DNA from: Leptotrichia sp. oral taxon 218
GTDB lineage: Bacteria; Fusobacteriota; Fusobacteriia; Fusobacteriales; Leptotrichiaceae
Direction of reading: 5' to 3'
Length of the DNA stretch: 64,000 nucleotides
Assembly (NCBI RefSeq): GCF_018128225.1
Contig: NZ_CP072377.1
Span: forward strand, 1,488,001-1,552,000
The notes under the pieces were generated by a model. It did not search any database. It was given only the letters and a program-made list of their open reading frames with translations, and was not told the origin of the DNA. Both the position numbers and the translations under genes were made by a program. Positions within the stretch are counted from its first letter, which is position 1, and every line of letters begins with the position of its first letter. This document shows, piece after piece, positions 55,105 through 63,409 of this stretch.

Positions 55105-55135
55105 AAAGAGTGTAAAAATACAGACTACACTCTTT
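55105..55135 (-). terminator. Terminator after the element repressor
   Basis: AAAGAGTGTA pairs with TACACTCTTT on the minus strand; the downstream T-run is interrupted (ACTTTT). Confidence 0.65.
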
Positions 55136-55202
55136 TTGAATATCTTTTCTTATTTTTTTAATAATAAGTAATGCTCTATTTTTTCTATATTCTTTTTTTA
55201 AC

Positions 55203-55856
55203 TTATTTTTTATCCTCAAAATCTTCAAAAAAATCAAAATCTTTTGTATTATTATTTTCTGTATTATCATTTTCAAGTAAACGTACTTGTGTATCATTAT
55301 CAATTTTTTTTATATGGTTATCCATATCTTTAAAAAACATATAAGAATAGTCAATAAGAATATTTCTTAAAAATTGTATTTGAAACTGAAGATTATTGAT
55401 TGTCCAGTAAATATTCACAAGATATTCAGGGTCAGAACTTCTTATATTAAAAACATTCTTTTCTTCATCAATGTAAATTTCAAATCCAACTGCTTCTAAA
55501 AATTTTAAAATGTGATAAATAAATTGCTTTCCTTTTGATATAGATAAAAATTTTTCATCATTAGTGGAAAAATCATAATTTTCAATATCTATATTAGGTT
55601 CTTCTTCTGAGAAAAAATCCTTAAAAAACCTATCACTATTTCTATCTTCTAAAAAGTTACGTATAGGTACTTTAAAAAAATCAGCTAAAACTCTTAGATT
55701 TTCTATACTTGGAGTATTTAACCCTTGTTCATATTTAGTTATCATTGCTAATGAAATTCCAGTTTTTTCAGCTAATCCTCTTTGAGTAAGATTCTTTTTT
55801 TTTCTCAACTCTTTCAATATTTCCTTAAAATTTTCCTTAAATTTTGTTTTTGCCAT
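55203..55856 (-). CDS. CI-like XRE repressor of the element
   Basis: 217 residues from ATG 55856, which has a strong AGGAGG upstream. An N-terminal helix-turn-helix (KNLTQRGLAEKTGISLAMIT, then KYEQGLNTPSIENLRVLADF) is joined to an acidic C-terminal region with FFSEEEPNIDIENYDF. The C-terminal half does not show the Ser-Lys LexA protease pair clearly. It is divergent from the Rep operon, whose promoter carries a TATCCA palindrome, so it probably controls replication/excision genes. Confidence 0.8.
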   Translation of the reverse strand: MAKTKFKENFKEILKELRKKKNLTQRGLAEKTGISLAMITKYEQGLNTPSIENLRVLADFFKVPIRNFLEDRNSDRFFKDFFSEEEPNIDIENYDFSTNDEKFLSISKGKQFIYHILKFLEAVGFEIYIDEEKNVFNIRSSDPEYLVNIYWTINNLQFQIQFLRNILIDYSYMFFKDMDNHIKKIDNDTQVRLLENDNTENNNTKDFDFFEDFEDKK

Positions 55857-55885
55857 ATTCTTCCTCCTAATTTTTAAATACAGTA

Positions 55886-55914
55886 TTGACAATTTTATAA
55901 AATCGTGGTATTAT
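55886..55914 (+). promoter_or_regulatory. Promoter of the Rep-integrase operon
   Basis: TTGACA (55886-55891), a 17-base spacer, TATTAT (55909-55914). The repressor gene diverges 30 bases to the left. Confidence 0.8.
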
Positions 55915-55929
55915 ATCCATAGGTGGATA
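55914..55929. promoter_or_regulatory. Putative operator of the element repressor
   Basis: TATCCA-TAGG-TGGATA, a perfect palindrome overlapping the -10 end of the Rep promoter. A further TATCCACC half-site lies at 55965. Confidence 0.65.
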
Positions 55930-56145
55930 GATATAAACAGAACCTTTATTTTTTGAACCTAATGTATCCACCCACATAGGAATATTATATATTGTTTTGA
56001 ACTAATAGTCAAGAAATTTTGTTTTCTCTCTATTATTAAATAGTGGTGTAGAGGAAAAGAAAAATTAAAATATTTTTAACTCAAAATTATAATCTTTTTT
56101 GTAAAAGGTAGGGGTAGAAAAATTAAAAAAGGAAAGTGATAAGGA

Positions 56146-56913
56146 TTGAACAGGGAAGAAGAGTATATTGGGTATTATAAGAAAAGCATTGAAATATATG
56201 AAAGAGAAGATTTTAAAGATATTATTTCTAAAAAGAAATTATTGAATGTGAAAAATTGTTATAATGAGTACTTATATTGGTATGAACATCCAGAATGGCC
56301 TCATAAAATTTTTAGATGTAAAAAATCATTTTGTCCTATATGTGATATGAAAAATAAAAGAATGATGTACTATAAGCATAAAGACAGGGCCTTAAAGCTA
56401 GAAAAGAAATATAACTTGTTTATACTAGTCTTAAATGGTAATAATGTTGAAATTAAAACTGATAAGATAAATAAGGAAATAAAGGATAACAATGAAAAGT
56501 TAAAAATATTATTAAGCAGGCCCTTTATTGAGAAAGTTGTGAGAGGATATTTTAAAGTAATTGAAATTAGTTATACTTACTATGATTCACTTCCACATAT
56601 TCATATTATTTTATTTACAATAAGAGGCATATACAAACATTTCAAGATGAGTGAATTTAAGAATATGATTACACAAGAATGGAGAAATTTAAAAGGATTC
56701 AATGCAAATGTGTATTTAAAAAGTTTAGGAACAAAGGAAAAAATAGAAAAGGAGGTCTCTTATTTGACAAGACATAATAAAAAACAGTTATATAATTTGC
56801 TTAATTTAGATAGTAATGTCGTTAAGGTTCATTTAGAAGTAATTCAGAATAAAAGATTTTTTGTTTGGAGTAAAAATATATTAAAAGAACTGAAATTAAA
56901 TAGCTATACTTAA
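56146..56913 (+). CDS. Rolling-circle replication initiator (HUH, Rep_1-like)
   Basis: 255 residues from TTG 56146 (GGAAAGTGATAAGGA upstream). A zinc motif RCKKSFCPICDMKNKRMMYY near 65 precedes motif I (NLFILVLNG), the HUH motif LPHIHIILF near 157, and motif III EVSYLTRHNKK with the probable nicking Tyr. This layout is that of pUB110-type plasmid Rep proteins. It implies that the element can replicate as a circle after excision. Confidence 0.82.
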   Translation: MNREEEYIGYYKKSIEIYEREDFKDIISKKKLLNVKNCYNEYLYWYEHPEWPHKIFRCKKSFCPICDMKNKRMMYYKHKDRALKLEKKYNLFILVLNGNNVEIKTDKINKEIKDNNEKLKILLSRPFIEKVVRGYFKVIEISYTYYDSLPHIHIILFTIRGIYKHFKMSEFKNMITQEWRNLKGFNANVYLKSLGTKEKIEKEVSYLTRHNKKQLYNLLNLDSNVVKVHLEVIQNKRFFVWSKNILKELKLNSYT

Positions 56914-56938
56914 ACGTAAGCAAGGAAAGGAGAAAAAA

Positions 56939-57088
56939 ATGGATGAAAAAGATGATATGAAGAAGTCCATTGAAAAGCATTGTCTTGAGTGCTGGGATGA
57001 TGATGAGCAAAAAGTTATAGATTGCCAATATAAAGATTGTCCTTTGTGGAAATATAGACTAGAAGAGTTGAAAAATTCAAAAAAATAA
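56939..57088 (+). CDS. Small phage-type Cys-rich protein
   Basis: 49 residues (MDEKDDMKKSIEKHCLECWD) with a strong AAAGGAG ribosome-binding site. The cysteine pattern HCLEC...DCQYKDCPLWKYR matches a small protein common in phages and integrative elements, with the DCPLWPYR-type ending. It probably binds zinc; its role is unknown. It lies 26 bases after rep, in the same operon. Confidence 0.7.
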   Translation: MDEKDDMKKSIEKHCLECWDDDEQKVIDCQYKDCPLWKYRLEELKNSKK

Positions 57089-57365
57089 GAATTTGTGAAA
57101 CCTATATGTGAAGTTATTAAGAATAATTTACACAGATAAATTAAGTAATAAAAGAATTAGGCAACGAATGATTAAGAATCAAGACAAGAATATAAAAAAA
57201 ACTTTAAATTACTAAGTAAATTAGTTAGGAGTTGAAAAATAGAATGAGTGTTGATAAAAAATAAAAGGAAGGACTTTATAAAAGCCCCTCGCAACCACTT
57301 TTATTCTATCACACTCTTCCAATTTAATAAAGAAATTTTTGAAAATGAAATGGAGAGTGATTTAA

Positions 57366-57584
57366 TTGAATTTAGAATTAAAAAAAGAAATGTATAATAT
57401 TTTGAAAGAAAAGATTAGAGAGAAAAAATTGAGTTATAAAAAGTTATCTGAAAAAATGAGAATTTCAGAGAGTGGATTTAATAAGAAAATAAATGGAAAG
57501 TATTTTTTTACACAAGAAGAAATATTTTTGTTGAAAAAGATATTGAAATTAAAAAATTCTGAATTAATACAGATATTTTTTTAA
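57366..57584 (+). CDS. Small Cro/excisionase-like HTH protein
   Basis: 72 residues from TTG 57366 with GGAGAGTGA upstream. It contains the helix-turn-helix LSYKKLSEKMRISESGFNKK and ends LIQIFF. It is paralogous in layout to 51466-51663. Between rep and int it is a likely excision or lysogeny regulator. The 280 bases before it contain no gene that I can support. Confidence 0.65.
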   Translation: MNLELKKEMYNILKEKIREKKLSYKKLSEKMRISESGFNKKINGKYFFTQEEIFLLKKILKLKNSELIQIFF

Positions 57585-57670
57585 ATAAATATATTGCAAT
57601 GAAAGAAAAATAATATTAAAATTATAAAGTAGATAATGCTTTTTAGTTGGATTTTCAGAATGGAGAAAAT

Positions 57671-58735
57671 ATGAAAAAGTATAAAAATGCAAATGGTACA
57701 GGGAGTATAACAAAAGTTAAAATAAATAGAACGAATCCTTTTAGAGTTAGAGTTACTAATCCTGTAACTAAAAAAAGACATTCTTTGGGATATTTCAGCA
57801 CTAAAAAAGAAGCAACAGAAATATTAAATAAATATTTTAATAATCCTTACAATTTAGAAAATCATAGAATTAAATTTAAAGATTTGTTTGAGTTATTTAA
57901 AAACAGTAAAAAAGATATTGTTGCTAAAAATACTTTGAACAGTTACATCAATAGTTTTAAACGATGTAAAGAATTACATAATCTGGTTTTTAAAGATATT
58001 AGCACTCCAGTATTGCAAAATCTAATAAATGATTTAAATTGTAGTATTTCAACTAAAAGTATAACAAAAGGATTTTTAAAAATTTTTTGGGACTATGCGA
58101 GAGAAATAGACATATTGGAAAAAAATAGAACAGAATTTATAAATTTACCAAAAGAAACTGAAATCAAAGAAAAAAAACCTTTTAATTATGATGAAATAGA
58201 AAAATTATGGGAAAACACGGATATAATATGGGTAAAATATATTTTAATTATGATTTATACAGGTATGAGAATCGAAGAAACTGTAGAATTGAAAAAGGAA
58301 AATGTAGATTTACAGCAGGAATTTATACACGGTGGAAATAAAACTAGAAAAGGGAAAAATAGAAGCATACCTATTCATAAAGATATAGTTGAAATTATAA
58401 AAGAGCTTTACGAGAACAGTCCAACAGATTATTTGATATACAATGATAAATGGATATTCAGTAAAAAAAAGAATGAGAATAAGCCTTTAAGAAAAAATTA
58501 TTTTCGTGAGAAATTTTATAAAACATTGGAAACTTTAAAAATTAATAAACATAAACCTCACGATTGCAGAAAAACACTAGCGACACTTATGAGTAATCAA
58601 AAAATAAATAATATTGTGATAACAGATATAATGGGACACGAAAATATTACGACAACAAAACAATATTATATTCAGACAGATAAACAAAAACTAAAGTTAT
58701 CAATGAATAGTTTAAATTTTAGAAAAACTTCATAG
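57671..58735 (+). CDS. int: Tyrosine recombinase / integrase
   Basis: 354 residues from ATG 57671 (TGGAG upstream). An AP2-like arm-binding N-terminus (GSITKVKINRTNPFRVRVTN, HSLGYFSTKKEATEILNKYF), a SAM-like core domain, then the catalytic domain: IYTGMRIEETVEL (Arg I), KPHDCRKTLATL (His-x-x-Arg), MGHENITTTKQYY (His and nucleophilic Tyr). It would recombine the 27-bp repeats, one of which lies 205 bases downstream. Confidence 0.92.
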   Translation: MKKYKNANGTGSITKVKINRTNPFRVRVTNPVTKKRHSLGYFSTKKEATEILNKYFNNPYNLENHRIKFKDLFELFKNSKKDIVAKNTLNSYINSFKRCKELHNLVFKDISTPVLQNLINDLNCSISTKSITKGFLKIFWDYAREIDILEKNRTEFINLPKETEIKEKKPFNYDEIEKLWENTDIIWVKYILIMIYTGMRIEETVELKKENVDLQQEFIHGGNKTRKGKNRSIPIHKDIVEIIKELYENSPTDYLIYNDKWIFSKKKNENKPLRKNYFREKFYKTLETLKINKHKPHDCRKTLATLMSNQKINNIVITDIMGHENITTTKQYYIQTDKQKLKLSMNSLNFRKTS

Positions 58736-58759
58736 AAAGCCTTAATTATAGGCTTTTTT
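58736..58759 (+). terminator. Terminator of the integrase gene
   Basis: AAAGCCT pairs with AGGCTTT, followed by a T-run, overlapping the stop region of int. Confidence 0.85.
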
Positions 58760-58773
58760 CTTGACATTAGTTT

Positions 58774-58793
58774 TAGTCCAACGCTAGTCCAAC
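58774..58793 (+). promoter_or_regulatory. Paired 11-bp repeats (putative integrase arm site, right)
   Basis: TAGTCCAAC at 58774 and 58785, 11 bp apart, the same unit and spacing as at 47103 and 47114. Confidence 0.6.
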
Positions 58794-58940
58794 GGATAAG
58801 GTAAATGAGTACCTTTTTATGAAAAATTACAAATAAATAAAAAAACTAAAAAAATGAAAAAGATAACTGAATACCTTTTTGGTACTGTATTATCTTGTTT
58901 TGTAAGAAATGGCAAAAAAAATATGCTACCCTTGTGATAG

Positions 58941-58967
58941 CATATTTAAAAAGGAGTTATGAAGAAA
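58941..58967 (+). repeat. Right end direct repeat (putative attR core)
   Basis: CATATTTAAAAAGGAGTTAT continuing to GAAGAAA. It forms the 3' arm of a 10-bp hairpin (AAATATGCTA with TAGCATATTT). The hairpin changes relative to the left copy are compensatory. Confidence 0.7.
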
Positions 58968-59057
58968 AAAGTTTTCACTTTTTCTATTGGTCACTAATGA
59001 TTATACACTAATATCATTAGAAAATCACTTTTTATTTATTTGTTTTTAATTTGAATA

Positions 59058-59219
59058 CTACTTTTTTTTCGGTTTTCCACAAGTTGAAGTTCCTGAACAT
59101 CTGCAGCAATCTGTTCCACATAAATTTTTATTTTTTTTATAATCTTTATAAATTTTTCTAAATACTGCAAAAGCTACTAAAAGTGCTATTATTCCAACTA
59201 TTATTGTTTTTATCATCAT
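59058..59219 (-). CDS. FeoB-associated Cys-rich membrane protein
   Basis: 53 residues (MMIKTIIVGIIALLVAFAVF), with one membrane helix and a Cys-rich tail (LCGTDCCRCSGTSTCGKPKK). GAGGAAAT precedes the start. Small proteins of this type often follow feoB and are annotated as FeoB-associated Cys-rich proteins. They may handle Fe2+ or form part of the Feo complex. It starts 15 bases after the feoB stop. Confidence 0.85.
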   Translation of the reverse strand: MMIKTIIVGIIALLVAFAVFRKIYKDYKKNKNLCGTDCCRCSGTSTCGKPKKK

Positions 59220-59234
59220 AATATTTCCTCTTTT

Positions 59235-61430
59235 CTAAACTAATAATCTTGCAATGTTGAAAAATAATGTTGATACCACATATGGTAACACTAACAACAT
59301 TGACACTTGAAATGCTAATAATTTCCATCCAAATTCTTGTTTTAAAGCTCCCATTGCTACGGCACATGGCACTACCAAAAGGACATACAGCATAAATGAG
59401 TATGCTCTTAGCTGACCATATTTGTCACTCCACAAGCTTCTAATTGCTGGAATGATGTTTCCACCTGCATCTTGGTCAAGCTCCTCCTGACTTTTCATTT
59501 CCAATGTCGTAATTTTGAAGGTTGCAATATGTCCTAATGATTTTACTGACTCTACTGCTGCTCCTCCCAATCCAACTACTTGATCTTTTAAATCTGATAC
59601 AAAATTATATTCTTTTTTCTCATCATCTCCTTGAGATAATAAAATTTGTCCTAAAAATCCAACTACTGTTTCTTTTGCAATGATACTTGGCACAATAGAA
59701 GCTACAGGTTCCCATCTGTCACCAAAACCAGTTGGCTTGAATACAGGCTGAACAACTTTTGCTGCTTGACCTATATATGAACTTTCAGCATCTCCTTTAT
59801 TTGGGAAATATTGGAAGAACCAGATAATTAACAGGATTCCTAAAACTATTGTAGTTGCTTTTTTTATGTAAGAAAAAGTTCTTGATCTCATATTGCTCCA
59901 GACAGCTTTTGCACCTGGAAGTCTATATGGCGGTAATTCTATAAGTAACTCTGTGTTGTTTCCTTTAAAGTATTTAAATCTTTTTAATATAAAAGCTACT
60001 AAAAGGGCCATAAATACACCAAAAACATAGATTGAAACTACAACTAAAGCTGCATTTTTACTGAAAAACGCCGCTGCAAGTAATGAATAAACCGGCAGTC
60101 TTGCTCCACATGACATAAATGTTGCGATAACTCCTGTCAATCTTCTTGTTTTTTCATCTTCCAATGTTCTTGTTGAATAAATTGCTGGAACTGTACATCC
60201 AAATCCGATTAGCATTGGGATGAATGCTTTTCCTGAAAGTCCAACTTTTGTCATCATTTTATTTAAAATAAATGCAACACGAGCCATATATCCGCTTTCT
60301 TCAAGAATTGCCATGAAGAAGTAAATAAAGAACATAAGTGGAACGAATGTCAATACTGAACCTACACCAGCCAAAATTCCATCAAGTATAAAACTGCTTA
60401 ACCAATCTGGCACCCCTTCAATGGCGTGACCCACATATTTTATGACAAAGTTACTAAAGAACCCATCAATCCAGTCGATAAACGGCGAACTTCCATCAAA
60501 TACGATTACGAAAACAGCATAAATTATAGCAAGAAATGCTATTCCACCAAAAAACTTATTCAAAAGAACTTTGTCAATTTTATCAGTTAATGCAAATTTA
60601 TCTCCAGTACCTCTTTTTAGGTTCATCGAGATAATTCCACGAACGATTCCATATCTCTCTCTTGCCAAAGCATCTTGAGGTTCGATTCCGTAACGATTTT
60701 CAATATTTTTCTTTTCAGTTTCTCCGATATTTGAAACACTTACTCCAAATTCAGTTTTTACTCTTGCCGCTACATTGGTATCATCTTCCAAAATTTTAAT
60801 TGCTAGCCATTCTACTGGATATTTTTCTAAAACTTTTTCATATGATTTATCATTTTCCAATTTATCCTTCAAACTTTTAATATTATCTTCGATTTCCTTT
60901 TCAAATGGCAATCTATGCTGTATTTTTTTATCTGAAGAATTTTTTTTGTAAAGTTCTACAGCTTTTTCCATAAGTTTGTCTACTCCAGCTCCAGATCTTC
61001 CACTTGTGAACATAACTGGAACTCCCAATTGCTTTTCAAATTTTTCTATATCCAATTGATAGCCAATTCTTTTAAATTCATCTTCAAAGTTAAGTGCCAT
61101 CACAACTGGAATATCAAGTTCCTTTAATAAAGCAGTCAAATAAATATTTTTTTCAAGCGATGTCGAATCTAGTACATTAATTATCACATCAACTTTTTCA
61201 TCCAGCAAAAAATCTCGTGAAACTCTTTCTTCTGCCGTACTCATTGATAAATTGTAAATTCCTGGCAAATCAATTAATTTTACATCTTCATCTCCAACTG
61301 AAAAAAATACTTCTTTTTTTTCAATTGTTACTCCCGGCCAGTTCCCCATCTTTAGACTGGCGTGTGAAATTTGATTGATTAACGCTGTTTTTCCAACATT
61401 TGGGTTTCCGACAAATGCTACATTTATCAT
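59235..61430 (-). CDS. feoB: Ferrous iron transport protein FeoB
   Basis: 731 residues. The N-terminal G domain has GNPNVGKT (8-15), DLPG and NFED. A GDI-like domain precedes the membrane core (from about 285). The core has the two Gate motifs, with GFGCTVPAIYSTRTLEDEKT containing the conserved Cys, and the SCGARLPVYSLL segment. It imports Fe2+ driven by nucleotide binding. feoA overlaps its start (ATGA). Confidence 0.96.
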   Translation of the reverse strand: MINVAFVGNPNVGKTALINQISHASLKMGNWPGVTIEKKEVFFSVGDEDVKLIDLPGIYNLSMSTAEERVSRDFLLDEKVDVIINVLDSTSLEKNIYLTALLKELDIPVVMALNFEDEFKRIGYQLDIEKFEKQLGVPVMFTSGRSGAGVDKLMEKAVELYKKNSSDKKIQHRLPFEKEIEDNIKSLKDKLENDKSYEKVLEKYPVEWLAIKILEDDTNVAARVKTEFGVSVSNIGETEKKNIENRYGIEPQDALARERYGIVRGIISMNLKRGTGDKFALTDKIDKVLLNKFFGGIAFLAIIYAVFVIVFDGSSPFIDWIDGFFSNFVIKYVGHAIEGVPDWLSSFILDGILAGVGSVLTFVPLMFFIYFFMAILEESGYMARVAFILNKMMTKVGLSGKAFIPMLIGFGCTVPAIYSTRTLEDEKTRRLTGVIATFMSCGARLPVYSLLAAAFFSKNAALVVVSIYVFGVFMALLVAFILKRFKYFKGNNTELLIELPPYRLPGAKAVWSNMRSRTFSYIKKATTIVLGILLIIWFFQYFPNKGDAESSYIGQAAKVVQPVFKPTGFGDRWEPVASIVPSIIAKETVVGFLGQILLSQGDDEKKEYNFVSDLKDQVVGLGGAAVESVKSLGHIATFKITTLEMKSQEELDQDAGGNIIPAIRSLWSDKYGQLRAYSFMLYVLLVVPCAVAMGALKQEFGWKLLAFQVSMLLVLPYVVSTLFFNIARLLV

Positions 61431-61648
61431 TCTACCACCTCAATCTCTACCTTTTCTGCTAAATTTTCACTAAGCACAATTTTTGTTTCTACTGTCTTGA
61501 TTAAAATATTTCCATTTGCAATATTTTCAATTTTGCAGACATCTCCTCTACAAAGTCCTAAACTAAGTAATCTTGTGTCAAGCTTTTTTTCAATAATATT
61601 TTTCAAAAAAAACTTGTCTCCTACTTTTCCTTGTAATAAAGTCATCAT
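61427..61648 (-). CDS. feoA: Ferrous iron transport accessory protein FeoA
   Basis: 73 residues from ATG 61648, chosen because AGAGGAG precedes it; a longer frame to 61669 lacks a site. It is an SH3-like fold: LLSLGLCRGDVCKIEN, NGNILIKTVETKIVLSENLA. FeoA binds the FeoB G domain. No Fur-box was seen upstream. The 61670-61965 interval is AT-rich and gene-free. Confidence 0.92.
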   Translation of the reverse strand: MMTLLQGKVGDKFFLKNIIEKKLDTRLLSLGLCRGDVCKIENIANGNILIKTVETKIVLSENLAEKVEIEVVE

Positions 61649-61965
61649 AATCACTCCTCTAAAATACAAATTAATTTCTCTAAAATAATTTTATTTTCAA
61701 AATATAAAATACTTGTTCAATATTATATTTTGTTTATCAAAACTATTTTATACTTTTTTTGAAATTTTTGCAAGTATTTTTAAAAAAAATATATATTTAA
61801 TTATAAAAATATAATAACCTAAATTTTTTGAATATAAAATATTTTTTTATCAAATTTTTTTATTTTTAAAATTTTTTTTTATTTAAAAAATAATAAAATT
61901 TGCAATTAAACAAAAAAAGATATAAAATAGATTATATAAAAATCTTAAAAAGAAGGGAATATACT

Positions 61966-62571
61966 ATGATCATTGGTATTACAGGGGGAATTGGAAGTGG
62001 AAAAAGTACTGTCAGCCGAATTTTAAAAGATAAAGGGTTTTGTTTTATTGACTTAGACATAATTTCTCATGATGTTATTCAAGATTCAAAAATAAAAGCA
62101 GAACTTTTTAAAAATTTTGGAAGTGAAATTTTTGACAAAGAAGAGATTTCAAGAAAAAAATTGGGAAAAGTCGTCTTTGAGGATAAAAATAAATTGGAGA
62201 GATTAAATTCTATTATGCATCCTGAAATTTTAAAAAGAATGCGAAAAAAAATTGAAAAAATTAAAGAAAAAATTGTATTTGTGGAAATTCAGCTGCTTTT
62301 TGAAGTTGGATGGGAGCGTGAATTTGACTTAATTTTACTTGTTTGGTCTGATAAAAATACCCAAATTAAGAGAGTTTTGGCTAGAGATAAGCGGAGTGAA
62401 AATGAAACAAAAAATATAATAAATTCTCAAATTTCTTTAGACGAAAAAATAAAAAAAAGCGATTATGTCATTGAAAATAACAACGATAATTTAGAAGATT
62501 TAAAAAATAAAATAGATAATTTTATTAATTTTTTAGAAACTAAACTAAATTTTGAAAAAAAAGAGGTGTAA
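61966..62571 (+). CDS. coaE: Dephospho-CoA kinase
   Basis: 201 residues from ATG 61966 (AGAAGGGA upstream). The P-loop IGITGGIGSGKSTVSRIL opens the protein. The CoA-binding residues are in FIDLDIISHDV, and VFVEIQLLFEVGWEREF and VWSDKNTQIKRVLARD follow. It performs the last step of CoA synthesis. The next gene begins two bases after its stop. Confidence 0.93.
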   Translation: MIIGITGGIGSGKSTVSRILKDKGFCFIDLDIISHDVIQDSKIKAELFKNFGSEIFDKEEISRKKLGKVVFEDKNKLERLNSIMHPEILKRMRKKIEKIKEKIVFVEIQLLFEVGWEREFDLILLVWSDKNTQIKRVLARDKRSENETKNIINSQISLDEKIKKSDYVIENNNDNLEDLKNKIDNFINFLETKLNFEKKEV

Positions 62572-62572
62572 A

Positions 62573-63382
62573 ATGAAAAAAACAATATTATTAATTACTT
62601 TGGCTATTGTAGCTAGTCTAGCTGGTCTTATAGCTTGGCTTTCTGTACCGTTTAATATTCTTATAATTGGAAGTGACGCTTATGCAAATCAACCAACAAA
62701 AGGTTCAAGAAGTGACGGATTAATTCTTGTTAGAGTTGTACCACTTACAGCTCAAATTAAAATGGTTTCAATTCCCAGAGATTCTTACGCTGAGATTCCT
62801 TGCGAAAATTATAAAATGGACAAAATTACGCACTCTCACGCTTTTGGAGGAACTCCTTGTACTGTGGAAGCTGTAGAAAAATTGCTTGATGTAAAAGTTG
62901 ATTACCATATTTTATTTAGATTTGAAAATGTTATGGATATCACAACAATGATTGGCGGAGTTGATGTTGTTGCAAATCACACATTTAACCAAGATTATTT
63001 TGATCAGGAAGTTTTTCACTTTAACAAAGGACAAGTTTATAACTTAAAGGGACGACAAGCACTTGCTTATACAAGACATAGAAAAAGTGATACGGCTTTT
63101 AAGCGGGATGAAAGACAGCGACAAGTTATACAAGGAATTGTGCAAAAACTTTCAACTCCTTCAGGATGGAAATATATTCCAAAAGTTTTGGATTACGCCA
63201 AAAAAAATATGGAAATTCAAGTAAATCCTATAAAAGCTCTAAGTGCTGCACCTGCAATTTTATTACATCATCCAATTGAACAACATGAACTGCAAGGAGA
63301 CGGACGAATGATTAATGGTGTTTATTACTATATCTTAAACGATAATTCACTAAACGACATAATTTATGATTTTCAAAATTAA
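62573..63382 (+). CDS. LytR-CpsA-Psr (LCP) family protein
   Basis: 269 residues from ATG 62573 (AGAGGTG upstream). An N-terminal membrane helix precedes the LCP domain: FNILIIGSDAYANQ, SRSDGLILVRVVP, KMVSIPRDSYAEIP, ALAYTRHRKSDTAFKRDERQ with the conserved Arg/Asp. LCP enzymes transfer polyprenyl-linked glycans to the wall. In a Gram-negative relative the acceptor is unclear. An IStron begins 27 bases after its stop. Confidence 0.88.
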   Translation: MKKTILLITLAIVASLAGLIAWLSVPFNILIIGSDAYANQPTKGSRSDGLILVRVVPLTAQIKMVSIPRDSYAEIPCENYKMDKITHSHAFGGTPCTVEAVEKLLDVKVDYHILFRFENVMDITTMIGGVDVVANHTFNQDYFDQEVFHFNKGQVYNLKGRQALAYTRHRKSDTAFKRDERQRQVIQGIVQKLSTPSGWKYIPKVLDYAKKNMEIQVNPIKALSAAPAILLHHPIEQHELQGDGRMINGVYYYILNDNSLNDIIYDFQN

Positions 63383-63409
63383 ACAAAATTTTTTAAATTA
63401 TTTTTTTAT

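Larger units (their letters stand above)
54457..55202. other. Gene-poor interval with repeat copy 2 and terminators
   Basis: It holds the second 86-bp repeat (54487), a GC-rich hairpin (54591-54620) and a terminator (55105-55135). On the minus strand 54639-54716 there is a 25-codon ORF (MKKYLKKPSLYKEIIEKLDE) with no clear ribosome-binding site, probably not real. Confidence 0.55.
47025..58967 (+). mobile_element. Integrated element, about 11.9 kb, with tyrosine integrase and HUH Rep
   Basis: 27-bp direct repeats (one mismatch) at 47025 and 58941 bound a gene set typical of small integrative elements. It contains toxin-antitoxin pairs, an AbiE pair, divergent repressor and promoter, rolling-circle Rep, a phage-type small zinc protein, a Cro-like protein and a tyrosine integrase next to the right repeat. 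TAGTCCAAC pairs spaced 11 bp lie inside both ends, like integrase arm sites. No conjugation, capsid or packaging genes were seen, so it would depend on a helper or be an integrated plasmid. The boundaries are an inference. Confidence 0.7.

Noticed and set aside
55930-56145. Rolling-circle double-strand origin upstream of rep
   Set aside because: Inverted repeats there are explained as repressor operators; I could not identify a nick-site motif with confidence.
47025-58967. Complete prophage
   Set aside because: No terminase, portal, capsid, tail or lysis genes; only regulators, Rep, integrase and cargo.
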